DNA of 64,000 bases from Nocardia fluminea (GTDB lineage Bacteria; Actinomycetota; Actinomycetes; Mycobacteriales; Mycobacteriaceae), in NCBI RefSeq assembly GCF_002846365.1, contig NZ_PJMW01000002.1, forward strand, positions 5,146,001 through 5,210,000, in the 5' to 3' direction. Below, piece after piece: positions 33,972-41,764 of this stretch (its first letter is position 1; each line of letters opens with the position of its first letter). The position numbers and the translations under genes are program-made. The notes under the pieces are model-generated. The model was given only the letters and a program-made list of their open reading frames with translations, was not told the origin of the DNA and did no database searches.

Positions 33972-34120
33972 GGCATGAGAGGAACCTCGCCCACTTCGCG
34001 TGCGTACTCGGTGCCGCCTGAACGTAGCGCTTCGGTCAATTCGGCGTGCCGCGAGGCGAATTGATCGGCGGCGGCCACGCGTCGGAGATTTTCAGCCTCG
34101 CTCTCACGGCGGTCGAACAC

Positions 34121-34324
34121 TGTTCGTCCTCCTGATTGCTGTGCGGCATGTCAGTCGGCAATAAAAAGGATTTTTCGCAGGCAAAACCATCGACCGGGCC
34201 GGTAACTAGGCATATGCTGGCTTGTATCCAAGGCGGCGTGGTCTACCCATTCTTCGGGTGCCACAGCTCAATGAACCTGGGCTCGAACCCGGTGTGGTGG
34301 TCGCCGAGCGAGCGAGGAGTGGAC
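34121..34324 (+). other. Leader/promoter region of the gas vesicle operon
   Basis: The 204 bp between the start of the extended rhodanese frame and the first gvp gene is AT-richer than its surroundings (CAATAAAAAGGATTTTT near 34158) and should contain the operon promoter. No -35/-10 pair could be assigned with confidence. Confidence 0.3.
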
Positions 34325-34915
34325 ATGGAGGGTGGAACAAGAATCGCGATCGGAGTAGGTATCGGCTACGTGCTCGGCCGCACGCGCAAGATGCGTTTCG
34401 CGCTGGGACTGGCCGGTGCGGCGATGGCGCGGCGATCCTCGGGAACGCCGGGGGAGTTGATGAAATTCGGGACGTCGCTGGTGAAATCGTCGCCGGAACT
34501 GTCCCAGCTCACCGACACCGTTCGCGGGGAGTTGCTGGGTGCGGTCCGATCGGCCGCGGTGGCGGCCGCGAGTAGCCGCATCGACGCGCTCAACGACCGG
34601 TTGCAGCAAGGGCCGACGCTGGTCGCGGACGAAGACGATGCAGCGGAAACCGATTCCAGCGACGACGACTACGACGAGCCCGATCGAGACGACGAAGAAG
34701 CCGCCGCCGACCAGGACGAGGACCTCGAGGACGACACCGCGCAACCCGCTCCGCGAGCGCGGGCGCGTCGGTCGAGCGGCACCGCCGCACGCAAGACCGC
34801 TTCTCGCGCCGCGGACCGCAGGTCCGGGTCCGCGGATCGCAAACCGCCCTCGTCCACGCGACGCCGTAGTCGCGCCGACACCGACGAAGCGCCCGTGCGA
34901 CGCACCAAGAGGTGA
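34325..34915 (+). CDS. Gas vesicle cluster accessory protein (GvpY-position, acidic)
   Basis: 196 residues. An N-terminal Gly-rich hydrophobic stretch (IAIGVGIGYVLGRTRKMRFALGLAGAAMA) may touch the membrane or vesicle; a helical middle (FGTSLVKSSPELSQLTDTVRGELLGAVRSAAVAAASSRIDALNDRL) follows, then a run of about 35 mostly Asp/Glu residues and a basic Arg/Ser tail. This layout occurs at the head of actinobacterial gvp clusters, in the role of Streptomyces GvpY. GAGGAG six bases before ATG 34325 sets the start. It is the first gene of the operon. Confidence 0.65.
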   Translation: MEGGTRIAIGVGIGYVLGRTRKMRFALGLAGAAMARRSSGTPGELMKFGTSLVKSSPELSQLTDTVRGELLGAVRSAAVAAASSRIDALNDRLQQGPTLVADEDDAAETDSSDDDYDEPDRDDEEAAADQDEDLEDDTAQPAPRARARRSSGTAARKTASRAADRRSGSADRKPPSSTRRRSRADTDEAPVRRTKR

Positions 34916-34920
34916 GATCG

Positions 34921-36000
34921 ATGACGAAGACGTTGCGCGACAAGGCAACCGGAAGTGCCGACGCGACGGGTGCGCTGCAACAATCGGTGCAGCATCTCGC
35001 AGGCACCCTGGCCGGGCGGGCGGTGTCGAAGCTGACCGATCGCGTATCCGACACGGCTGGTCGGCTGACCGAATACTCCGACGGCGGCGAAGGAAATCTG
35101 CTGGCGGCGGTGACCGGAGCGGACAAGCTGGCCGACGGCGCGTCACCGTTGAAGGCGGCCGTGAGCGGCGGCGCGACCAAGCTCGGGCACTCGGTCCGCG
35201 AGAAGTTCGCGTCGCTGAAGGATTCGCTGACCGGCGGCGGCAAGGGCAAAGGCGGCGGTAAGAAGCTGAAGCTGACCAATATCGTCGAGTACATCGACGT
35301 GGGGGTTCCGATCGAGCTGGCCTACGACCAGTGGACCCAGTTCGGAGATTTCCCGAAATTCACCAAGAAGCTCGAGCAGGTCGAGCAGGTCTCCGACGAG
35401 AAGTTGACCTGGACCGGAAAAGTGTTCTGGTCCAGACGAACCTGGGAATCCACGATCGTCGAGCAGGTGCCGTTCGAGCGGATCATCTGGCGTTCCAAAG
35501 GCGCCAAGGGCTACATCGACGGCGCGGTCACCTTCCACGAACTCGCGAGGGATCTCACCCGCATCCTCGTGGTGCTCGAATACCACCCCCAGGGAGTCTT
35601 CGAGAAGACCGCCAATCTCTGGCGCGCGGCGGGTCGCCGATGCCGTCTGGAACTCAAGCAGTTCCAGCGCCAAGTCATGACCGACGCTGTGCTGCACAGT
35701 GACGACGTGACGGGATGGCACGGCGAGATCCGTGATGGCGAGGTCGTCAAAGACGACGAGACCGCACGCCGCGAAGAAGAAGAGGACTCCGACGGCGAAG
35801 GCGTGGAAGATGCGACGTCCGAGGACGATGAGTCGGGCGACGCCGAAGAAGACGACACCGAGCGAGCGGAAGCCGACGAGCACGAGGACGACGAGCCGGA
35901 CGAGGACGAAGAACCCGCACCGTCTCGCCGCCGTCGGCCGGTCGCCCGCCGCGGCACCGCGACCCGGCGCTCGCGGGAGAGCCGAGGAGCGAGCCGATGA
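34921..36000 (+). CDS. SRPBCC-domain gas vesicle accessory protein (GvpZ-like)
   Basis: 359 residues. A helical, Ala/Gly-rich N-terminus (~1-115) leads to an SRPBCC/START-like domain at ~120-250 ([84 protein letters not shown]). The last ~90 residues are strongly acidic, then basic. Streptomyces GvpZ has this domain. It starts five bases after the previous stop and its own end overlaps gvpA (ATGA), so it belongs to the operon. Confidence 0.78.
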   Translation: MTKTLRDKATGSADATGALQQSVQHLAGTLAGRAVSKLTDRVSDTAGRLTEYSDGGEGNLLAAVTGADKLADGASPLKAAVSGGATKLGHSVREKFASLKDSLTGGGKGKGGGKKLKLTNIVEYIDVGVPIELAYDQWTQFGDFPKFTKKLEQVEQVSDEKLTWTGKVFWSRRTWESTIVEQVPFERIIWRSKGAKGYIDGAVTFHELARDLTRILVVLEYHPQGVFEKTANLWRAAGRRCRLELKQFQRQVMTDAVLHSDDVTGWHGEIRDGEVVKDDETARREEEEDSDGEGVEDATSEDDESGDAEEDDTERAEADEHEDDEPDEDEEPAPSRRRRPVARRGTATRRSRESRGASR

Positions 36001-36410
36001 CCATCGAACCCGCGGGCGGAGCAGGGGGCGGCGCGACCGGCACGATGGCCAAGCCGAACTCCTCGAGCTTGGCCGATGTCATCGACACCATTCTGGACAA
36101 AGGCTTGGTCGTCGATGCGTTCGCGCGAGTGTCGCTGGTCGGCATCGAGCTGGTGACCATCGACGCGCGGGTCGTGGTGGCCAGCGTCGACACCTATCTG
36201 CGCTTCGCCGAAGCAGTCGACCGGCTCGATATCTCGACCACCGAACCGAAGGGGCTGACCGATATCGTCGGCGAGGTCACCGAAGGCGCGGCGGAACACA
36301 AAACCAAAGGCGCGCTCGAGGCGGCCGGTAAGAAGGTCAGCGACTTCCTCGACGATGTGCAGGACAAACGCGCGAGTGCGCCCCGGCAAAACGGACGCCG
36401 GGAGCGGTGA
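35997..36410 (+). CDS. gvpA: Gas vesicle structural protein GvpA
   Basis: 137 residues. The conserved GvpA core covers ~22-78: [53 protein letters not shown], with the amphipathic helix-strand-strand-helix of the vesicle wall protein. Relative to the ~70-residue GvpA of cyanobacteria it has an N-terminal Gly-rich extension and a ~55-residue charged C-terminal tail, as in actinobacteria. It is the closest of the three A-family proteins here to true GvpA. Confidence 0.9.
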   Translation: MTIEPAGGAGGGATGTMAKPNSSSLADVIDTILDKGLVVDAFARVSLVGIELVTIDARVVVASVDTYLRFAEAVDRLDISTTEPKGLTDIVGEVTEGAAEHKTKGALEAAGKKVSDFLDDVQDKRASAPRQNGRRER

Positions 36411-37171
36411 TGGCTACCGACGCGACCGCTGTCTACGTCTACGGCATCGTTCCCGCCGACGTAGAACCCGAGCCCCACGCCACCGGTGTCGGTGATCCCC
36501 CGGGGGAGATCGCGGTGGTGCGCCACGGCGAGATCGCCGCGCTGGTCAGCACGCTCAGCTCTGATCGGGCCCTCGGCACACCCCAGGACCTCACCGCCCA
36601 CGCCGAACTCCTCGACGGTTCGGCCACCGTCGCCCCCGTGCTGCCCTTGCGCTTCGGTGCGGTCATGACCGACGCCGAAGCGGTGGAGAGCGAACTGCTC
36701 GCGGCGAACGAGGCCGAGTTCCGTGCCGCGCTGGCCGAACTGGAGGGCCGCGGCCAGTTCGTGATCAAGGCCCGTTATGTCGAGGACACCCTCCTGCGGG
36801 AACTGCTCGAGGAGAACGCCGAAGCCGCCCGGCTGCGGGAGGAGATCCGCGACAAACCGCCGGACGCCACCCGCAACGAGCGAATCGCGCTGGGCGAGCT
36901 GATCAATCAGGCGATCGAGGCCAAACGAGCCGAGGACACCCGCACGGTGCTCGCCGAACTCGAAAGACTCGACCCACTGGTCAATCAGCGCGCGCCCACC
37001 GACGATGAGGACGCCGTTCACCTCGCGGTGCTGATCGACCTGGACAGGCAACCAGAGCTCGAGGAAACGCTGCGTGGGCTCGCCGAAAACTGGGACGACC
37101 GAGTCGACGTGAACCTGCTCGGACCGATGGCCGCCTACGACTTCGTGTCCGCACCGAACCCGGCGAGGTGA
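36410..37171 (+). CDS. gvpF: Gas vesicle protein GvpF/GvpL family (first copy)
   Basis: 253 residues. The family hallmarks are YVYGIVPAD at the N-terminus, VRHGEIAALVST, VLPLRFGAVMTD and the C-terminal LLGPMAAYDFV. GvpF is found on the gas-facing side of vesicles and helps nucleate GvpA. ATG 36410 overlaps the gvpA stop (TGATG) and has GGAG five bases before it; GTG 36407 is less well placed. Confidence 0.9.
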   Translation: MATDATAVYVYGIVPADVEPEPHATGVGDPPGEIAVVRHGEIAALVSTLSSDRALGTPQDLTAHAELLDGSATVAPVLPLRFGAVMTDAEAVESELLAANEAEFRAALAELEGRGQFVIKARYVEDTLLRELLEENAEAARLREEIRDKPPDATRNERIALGELINQAIEAKRAEDTRTVLAELERLDPLVNQRAPTDDEDAVHLAVLIDLDRQPELEETLRGLAENWDDRVDVNLLGPMAAYDFVSAPNPAR

Positions 37172-37175
37172 GGTC

Positions 37176-37412
37176 ATGGGTCTGATCACCTCGTTGCTGG
37201 GACTGCCGCTCGCGCCGGTGCGCGGGGTGATCTGGCTGAGCGAGGTGATCCAGGACCAGGTCGAACAGCAACTGCGTGATCCGGCGGTGCTGAGCGGCGA
37301 ACTCGAGGAGATCGACCGTGCTGCGGAGGACGGTCGGCTGACCGAAGAAGAGCGCACGGCAGCACAGCAAGCAGTCCTTGATCGCATGACCGGAATCGAT
37401 CGGAAGGAGTGA
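37176..37412 (+). CDS. gvpG: Gas vesicle protein GvpG
   Basis: 78 residues, the usual length. The N-terminal GLITSLLGLPLAPVRGVIWLSEVIQDQVEQQ and the following LTEEERTAAQQAVLDRM helix match GvpG, a small assembly protein that interacts with GvpF/L. It starts four bases after the gvpF stop. Confidence 0.9.
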   Translation: MGLITSLLGLPLAPVRGVIWLSEVIQDQVEQQLRDPAVLSGELEEIDRAAEDGRLTEEERTAAQQAVLDRMTGIDRKE

Positions 37413-37417
37413 CGCGG

Positions 37418-37753
37418 ATGACCCGCAAGACGACTTCCGACCGCAACGAGGCCGCCTCCCCCGACCCCGGCGACCAGCCCGATCCGGGCGCGGCGCGAGC
37501 GGCGGAAATGGGAATCGATCACCTCACCCGACTGACCGGGAAACCCGTGCAGGGCGTCACCAGCATGGAACCGATCGAGGACGGGTGGCTGGTCGAGATC
37601 GAAGTACTCGAAGACCGCCATATCCCTTCCTCGGCCGACATCCTCGCCCTCTACGAGGTCGAGATCGCCTTCGACGGAAACCTGCTGGCCTACCGCAGAA
37701 TCAACCGCTACCACCGCGGCAGCACCGACATCGGCGGTAGGGGCAGGCGGTGA
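37418..37753 (+). CDS. gvpO: Gas vesicle protein GvpO
   Basis: 111 residues. The N-terminal ~30 residues are disordered; the rest has the GvpO pattern (AAEMGIDHLTRLTGKPVQGVTSMEPIEDGWLVEIEVLEDRHIPSSADILALYEVEIAFDGNLLAYRRINRYHRG). AAGGAG eight bases before ATG 37418 supports the start. Required for vesicle formation in studied systems, mechanism unclear. The stop overlaps gvpJ (GTGA). Confidence 0.9.
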   Translation: MTRKTTSDRNEAASPDPGDQPDPGAARAAEMGIDHLTRLTGKPVQGVTSMEPIEDGWLVEIEVLEDRHIPSSADILALYEVEIAFDGNLLAYRRINRYHRGSTDIGGRGRR

Positions 37754-38139
37754 CGGTGGTCGGCGGCGGCCCTTCCGCGCCGCAACCCTACGGCAGCGGC
37801 CACCAGTCCACCAACCTCGCCGACATCCTCGAACGCGTCCTCGACAAGGGCCTGGTGATCGCCGGCGACATCCAGGTGAACCTCCTCGACATCGAACTGC
37901 TCACCATCAAACTACGGCTGGTGATCGCCTCCTTGGAGACGGCCAAGGCGGTCGGCATCGACTGGTGGGAGACCGATCCCTGGCTCAACAGCAAAGCCCG
38001 CACGCTCGAGCGGCAGGATCGGGATCTCGAACTCGAGAACCGGGAACTCCGGGACCGGATCGCCCGGCTGGAAGCCGCGAACGAGCATCATCGCCTGCTC
38101 GAACCCGGCCGGCCGTCGAGGGAGGACGAGCGACCGTGA
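37750..38139 (+). CDS. gvpJ: Gas vesicle protein GvpJ (GvpA family)
   Basis: 129 residues. The A-family core (NLADILERVLDKGLVIAGDIQVNLLDIELLTIKLRLVIASLETAKAVGIDWW) carries the G-D-I-x-V-x-L-x-D variation typical of minor wall proteins J/M/S. The C-terminal half is a coiled coil (LERQDRDLELENRELRDRIARLEAANEHH). Probably a nucleation protein at vesicle tips. Start GTG 37750 overlaps gvpO; the stop overlaps gvpL. Confidence 0.88.
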   Translation: MTVVGGGPSAPQPYGSGHQSTNLADILERVLDKGLVIAGDIQVNLLDIELLTIKLRLVIASLETAKAVGIDWWETDPWLNSKARTLERQDRDLELENRELRDRIARLEAANEHHRLLEPGRPSREDERP

Positions 38140-38927
38140 CCGGCGATCTCGGGGTCTGGTTGTACGCGGTGACATCGAGCCGCGACGGTACCGAGCAACT
38201 GAGCGGGCTGACCGGCGTCGCGGGCGAACCGGTACGGACAGTGGCTGCCGGCGACCTGGCGGCGGTCGTCGGCTCGGTGCCGCTCGAGGATTTCGAGGAG
38301 CAACCACTCGCCCGGCACCTGGAGGATCTCGACTGGTTGGAGACGACAGCCCGAAAGCACGACGCCGTCGTTTCGGCGGTGGTCCGCCAAGGCCCCGCGA
38401 TCCCGCTGCGGCTGGCCACCGTCTTTCGCGACAGTCACGCGGTGCGCAGACTGCTCGAGGAGCGGCGAGACGATTTCGGCGCGGCCCTGACGTTGGTGAC
38501 CGGGCGCACCGAATGGGGCGTGAAAGCCTACGGTGATCGCACTGCCCTGACCGCCGCGGTGGCCGAGGCCGCCGCCGCTGGAGACGCCGCGGTGGGAACG
38601 GGAACGGCGTATCTGGCGCGGCGGCGCGCGCAACTGGCCGCGCGCGACACCGTGGAACGCGATGCCGCGGACCGCGCTGAGCGGATCCACTCGCGATTGG
38701 TTCAGCACGCCGCGGCGGGACGACGGCAGGCTCCGACCGATCCGGCGGTCAGTGGCCGCCGGGACTGGATACTGCTCAACGGGACGTATCTGGTCGATGA
38801 CGAGCGCTCCGACGAGTTCGCCGCGACGGTCACGACGCTGGGCGCCGAATTCCCCGGTATCCGGCTCGAACGCACCGGTCCGTGGCCGCCGTACTCGTTC
38901 GCGGGCGTGGAACGGGAGCCGCGATGA
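38136..38927 (+). CDS. gvpL: Gas vesicle protein GvpL/GvpF family (second copy)
   Basis: 263 residues from GTG 38136 (overlapping the gvpJ stop). It opens with LGVWLYAVTSS, has DLAAVVGSVPLEDFEEQPLA, HDAVVSAVVRQGPAIPLRLATVF and a C-terminal RLERTGPWPPYSF that is diagnostic of GvpF/L. It differs strongly from the first copy, as expected for the F and L roles. The long open frame beginning at 37965 merely extends through gvpJ. Confidence 0.9.
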   Translation: MTGDLGVWLYAVTSSRDGTEQLSGLTGVAGEPVRTVAAGDLAAVVGSVPLEDFEEQPLARHLEDLDWLETTARKHDAVVSAVVRQGPAIPLRLATVFRDSHAVRRLLEERRDDFGAALTLVTGRTEWGVKAYGDRTALTAAVAEAAAAGDAAVGTGTAYLARRRAQLAARDTVERDAADRAERIHSRLVQHAAAGRRQAPTDPAVSGRRDWILLNGTYLVDDERSDEFAATVTTLGAEFPGIRLERTGPWPPYSFAGVEREPR

Positions 38928-39151
38928 CCGGGCCCGGCACCGAGGTCGACGACCAGCGCCGTGTCGCGCTGGTCGATCTGCTGGATCGGGTGCTGGCCGG
39001 TGGGGTGGTGATCTCCGGCGACATCAAACTCGCCATCGCCGATGTCGATCTGGTCCAGATCTCGGTGCGAGCCCTCATCTCGTCGATCAGCGCGCTGTCC
39101 ACACCGGCCGTCGCGCTGGGCGGTGCGCCGAAGCCGCCCGATGATGGCTGA
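38924..39151 (+). CDS. gvpS: Gas vesicle protein GvpS-like (short GvpA family)
   Basis: 75 residues, the third A-family protein in the operon: VALVDLLDRVLAGGVVISGDIKLAIADVDLVQISVRALISSI. It has no C-terminal extension. ATG 38924 overlaps the gvpL stop (ATGA). Probably a minor wall component as in Streptomyces clusters. Confidence 0.85.
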   Translation: MTGPGTEVDDQRRVALVDLLDRVLAGGVVISGDIKLAIADVDLVQISVRALISSISALSTPAVALGGAPKPPDDG

Positions 39152-39449
39152 ATTCGAGGGCCTCTCACCGCGTATCGATACCGACCCCGAATCCGTCGAG
39201 CGCGGGTTGGTCACCCTCGTCCTCACTCTGGTCGAGCTACTGCGACAACTGATGGAGCGGCAGGCATTGCGCCGCGTCGACGCGGGGGACCTGACCGACA
39301 CCCAGATCGAGCGCATCGGCACCACCCTGATGTTGCTCGAACAACGCATGGACGAACTGCGCGAGCACTTCGGCCTCACCCCCCAAGACCTCAACATCGA
39401 CCTCGGCCCCCTCGGCACGCTCCTCCCGCAGGACCCACCTCGAGACTGA
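39141..39449 (+). CDS. gvpK: Gas vesicle protein GvpK
   Basis: 102 residues matching GvpK: RIDTDPESVERGLVTLVLTLVELLRQLMERQALRRVDAGDLTDTQIERIGTTLMLLEQRM. It is the last gene of the operon, overlapping gvpS by 11 bases; ATG 39144 is also possible. GvpK is an assembly protein of uncertain action. The next gene is convergent. Confidence 0.9.
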   Translation: MMAEFEGLSPRIDTDPESVERGLVTLVLTLVELLRQLMERQALRRVDAGDLTDTQIERIGTTLMLLEQRMDELREHFGLTPQDLNIDLGPLGTLLPQDPPRD

Positions 39450-39458
39450 TCGGATGGC

Positions 39459-39854
39459 TCAGTCCAGGAGCTGTGGGTCCCATCGGCAGTAGGTGATGAG
39501 CGGGTCGATGACGATCACATCGGTGAGGGTCAGCAACTCGGCGGGTACCCGGCCCTCGAGGTGGGCGTACGTGGGGCACAACACCGCATCGACGGCGAGC
39601 TCGGAGGCCAGGAACCGCAGGCGGGTCAGGGGCGTCGCCGTGAGCACCAGGGTCCCGAGCAGCTCGTAGCCGAGGTCGACCGCGGCGGCACGGATCAGCG
39701 ATTCGCAGTGCGGTCGGCTCGAACCGGCCAGATCGGTTCGCACATAGCCGATAGCGGTTCTCACGGCCGTACGCCGACGCCGGCGGGCGAGCCCGAGGTC
39801 TGCGCCGCGGGTGAACCAGCGGACACCGGGCGGGTCCGAAACCTGTTTGTTCAT
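39459..39854 (-). CDS. Hypothetical protein, resolvase-fold-like
   Basis: 131 residues. After ~30 basic residues, AIGYVRTDLAGSSRPHCESLIRAAAVDLGYELLGTLVL and AVDAVLCPTYAHLEGRVPAELLTLTDVIVIDP follow the strand-helix order of a serine-resolvase N-terminal domain, but the catalytic Ser context (YxRVS) and DNA-binding part are missing. Similar stand-alone proteins occur in actinomycetes; I cannot name a function. Convergent with gvpK, nine bases apart. Confidence 0.65.
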   Translation of the reverse strand: MNKQVSDPPGVRWFTRGADLGLARRRRRTAVRTAIGYVRTDLAGSSRPHCESLIRAAAVDLGYELLGTLVLTATPLTRLRFLASELAVDAVLCPTYAHLEGRVPAELLTLTDVIVIDPLITYCRWDPQLLD

Positions 39855-40157
39855 CGGATCTCTGGCCTTCGGTCGGTGTGCGGGGTGGAGCCTGTGACGG
39901 GCCCAACCTCACCACAGTTACCGCTAGGCAAATAAAGTAGAAAGTCCCTCTTAAATGGGCACTCGGAGATCTAGGTAACCATCGGCGACATGACCGTTAC
40001 CCGGTAGCGTCCGACGACTGCCCGCCGACCGCACGCACCGCATGCGTGGCTCACCGGCGGTGGGCGGCGAAGAACGCCCAGGTCTCGCCTCGCGGGGCCG
40101 CTTGCTCGGCGAGTGGGCCCCCGGAATAGTCGCGAGGAGACCCGCGTTGCCTCCGGC
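39855..40157. other. Intergenic region without recognised gene
   Basis: This 303-bp stretch separates the divergent hypothetical gene and LLM oxidoreductase. The AT-rich segment around 39925-39955 is probably promoter DNA. No ORF with a plausible start, repeat or RNA was recognised. Confidence 0.5.
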
Positions 40158-40994
40158 ATGACCAATAGCGATCTCGGGAAATTCGGTGTGTGGCGCCACT
40201 ACAAGGGGTTCGCCCCAACGGCAGCCCGCGAGATCGAAGAACTGGGGTACGGCGCGTTGTGGCTCGGCGGATCCCCGCCTGCCGATCTGCCAGTGGCCGA
40301 ATCGCTGTTGGAGGCAACGGAGTCGCTGATCGTCGGCACCAGCATCGTGAATATCTGGACAGCGCCCGCGGACACCGTCGCGGAGTCCTTCCATCGCATC
40401 GACCAGAGATTTCCCGGCCGCTTCCTGCTCGGCATCGGGGTGGGGCATCGGGAGGCCAACGGTACGGAGGCCGTCAAGCCGTACGACGCGCTGGTGACCT
40501 ACCTGGACGAACTCGACGCCGCGGGTGTGCCGAAGGAGCGCAGGGCGCTGGCGGCGCTCGGCCCGCGCGTGCTGGAACTCGCCCGTGACCGGACCGCGGG
40601 CGCGCTGCCCTACCTCGCCCCGCCGGAGCACACGAAGGCGGCCCGCGACACGCTCGGCGCAGAAGCACTTCTGGTCGCGGAGCAGAAGGTGGTCCTCGAC
40701 GACGATGTGGCGCGGGCGCGCGAGCTCGCCAGGGGCACGGTTTCGATGTACCTGGGGCTGGTGAACTACCTGAACAATCTGCGCCGCGTGGGCTTTTCGG
40801 AGCAGGACATCACCAAGCCGGGAAGCGACCGGCTCATCGATGCTCTCGCCGTGAACGGCACGCCCGCCGACGTGGCGGCCGGATTGGTGGCGCACCTGGA
40901 CGCGGGCGCCGACCATGTCGCGATCCAGCCATTGAACGAGGACTACCTCGCGGCACTACGGGCCCTGGCCGCGGTACTGCCGTTCACTCGATGA
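40158..40994 (+). CDS. LLM-class F420-dependent oxidoreductase (TIGR03620-like)
   Basis: 278 residues with a shortened luciferase-like TIM barrel: LGKFGVWRHYKGFAPTAAREIEELGYGALWLGG, VGTSIVNIWTAPADTVAESFHRIDQRFPGRFLLGIGVGH and a C-terminal VNGTPADVAAGLVAHLDAGADHVAIQPL. In the Mycobacteriales such proteins usually use coenzyme F420. The ribosome-binding site is poor, so the start is less certain than the family. Its 3' end overlaps the convergent TetR gene by 11 bp. Confidence 0.88.
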   Translation: MTNSDLGKFGVWRHYKGFAPTAAREIEELGYGALWLGGSPPADLPVAESLLEATESLIVGTSIVNIWTAPADTVAESFHRIDQRFPGRFLLGIGVGHREANGTEAVKPYDALVTYLDELDAAGVPKERRALAALGPRVLELARDRTAGALPYLAPPEHTKAARDTLGAEALLVAEQKVVLDDDVARARELARGTVSMYLGLVNYLNNLRRVGFSEQDITKPGSDRLIDALAVNGTPADVAAGLVAHLDAGADHVAIQPLNEDYLAALRALAAVLPFTR

Positions 40995-41637
40995 GGCCGA
41001 GTGTCGGCTCCGCCGTGTGTGTTCGGTTGCGCGGCGGCTCGAGCCAGGCTGTCAATACGCCGACCGCGTGATCGATCAGCCGCTCCCGGTCCATCTCGGG
41101 TGCTCGCTCGATCGCGACACGCAGCGACGCCGAAAAGGTGAGCGCCATGCCGAGGTAGACGTACTCCTCGATCTCGGCATCGGACAGATCCGGACGGTGT
41201 GTGGCCATGAAGAACCGACAGAACTGCGCCAGCTGGGCCTCGACCTCGGGGAGGATATTGCTCTGCAGTCCGATCGGCACTTCGCTGGCCAGCGCCCTGA
41301 TGATGCCGCGGTCGCGTTCCAGCGCCTCGACCAGGCAGACGAACATGCGCCGTATCCCCGCAGCCGGTTCCAGCGCCACCGAGGTGCCGATGGCCCTGAT
41401 CAACTCCTTGGTCATTCGAGCGCTGGCGCGATCACGCAGCGCGCCGAGCAATTCGTTCTTGTCCGCGAAGTACCGGTAGACCGTGCCGATGCCGACCTCG
41501 GCTTCCGCGGCGACCCGGTTTGTCGTCAATCCCGCGTAACCGGAACCGATCAAAAGCCGAGTAGCGGCGTCCAGGATCTTGTCGATCGTGGCCAGCGAAC
41601 GCTGCTGAACCGGGCGATTTCGCGCTGAACTGGGCAT
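40984..41637 (-). CDS. TetR/AcrR-family regulator
   Basis: 217 residues. The DNA-binding domain is canonical (TIDKILDAATRLLIGSGYAGLTTNRVAAEAEVGIGTVYRYFADKNELL). It is divergent from the MpaB-type oxygenase at 41765 across 127 bp, so that gene is its likely target. The same TetR/MpaB pairing occurs at 1-1308. Confidence 0.88.
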   Translation of the reverse strand: MPSSARNRPVQQRSLATIDKILDAATRLLIGSGYAGLTTNRVAAEAEVGIGTVYRYFADKNELLGALRDRASARMTKELIRAIGTSVALEPAAGIRRMFVCLVEALERDRGIIRALASEVPIGLQSNILPEVEAQLAQFCRFFMATHRPDLSDAEIEEYVYLGMALTFSASLRVAIERAPEMDRERLIDHAVGVLTAWLEPPRNRTHTAEPTLGLIE

Positions 41638-41764
41638 ATCGCAGTGCAACACCTGGCCCGGGTCGGCGTCAATAGCGGAGTTGAAGGTGAGCAGTTATCA
41701 GCTTTACCGTTGATTCCGGTGCGGAACCGCTGGGTGCCGCGAGTACGACTGGAATGGAGCCGTC

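Noticed and set aside
34276..34292. Sequence resembling a tRNA T-arm (GGTTCGAGCCC on the minus strand) upstream of the gas vesicle genes
   Set aside because: No acceptor, D or anticodon arm can be built around it, and the 5' side would fall in protein-coding sequence; it is not enough for an attachment site claim.
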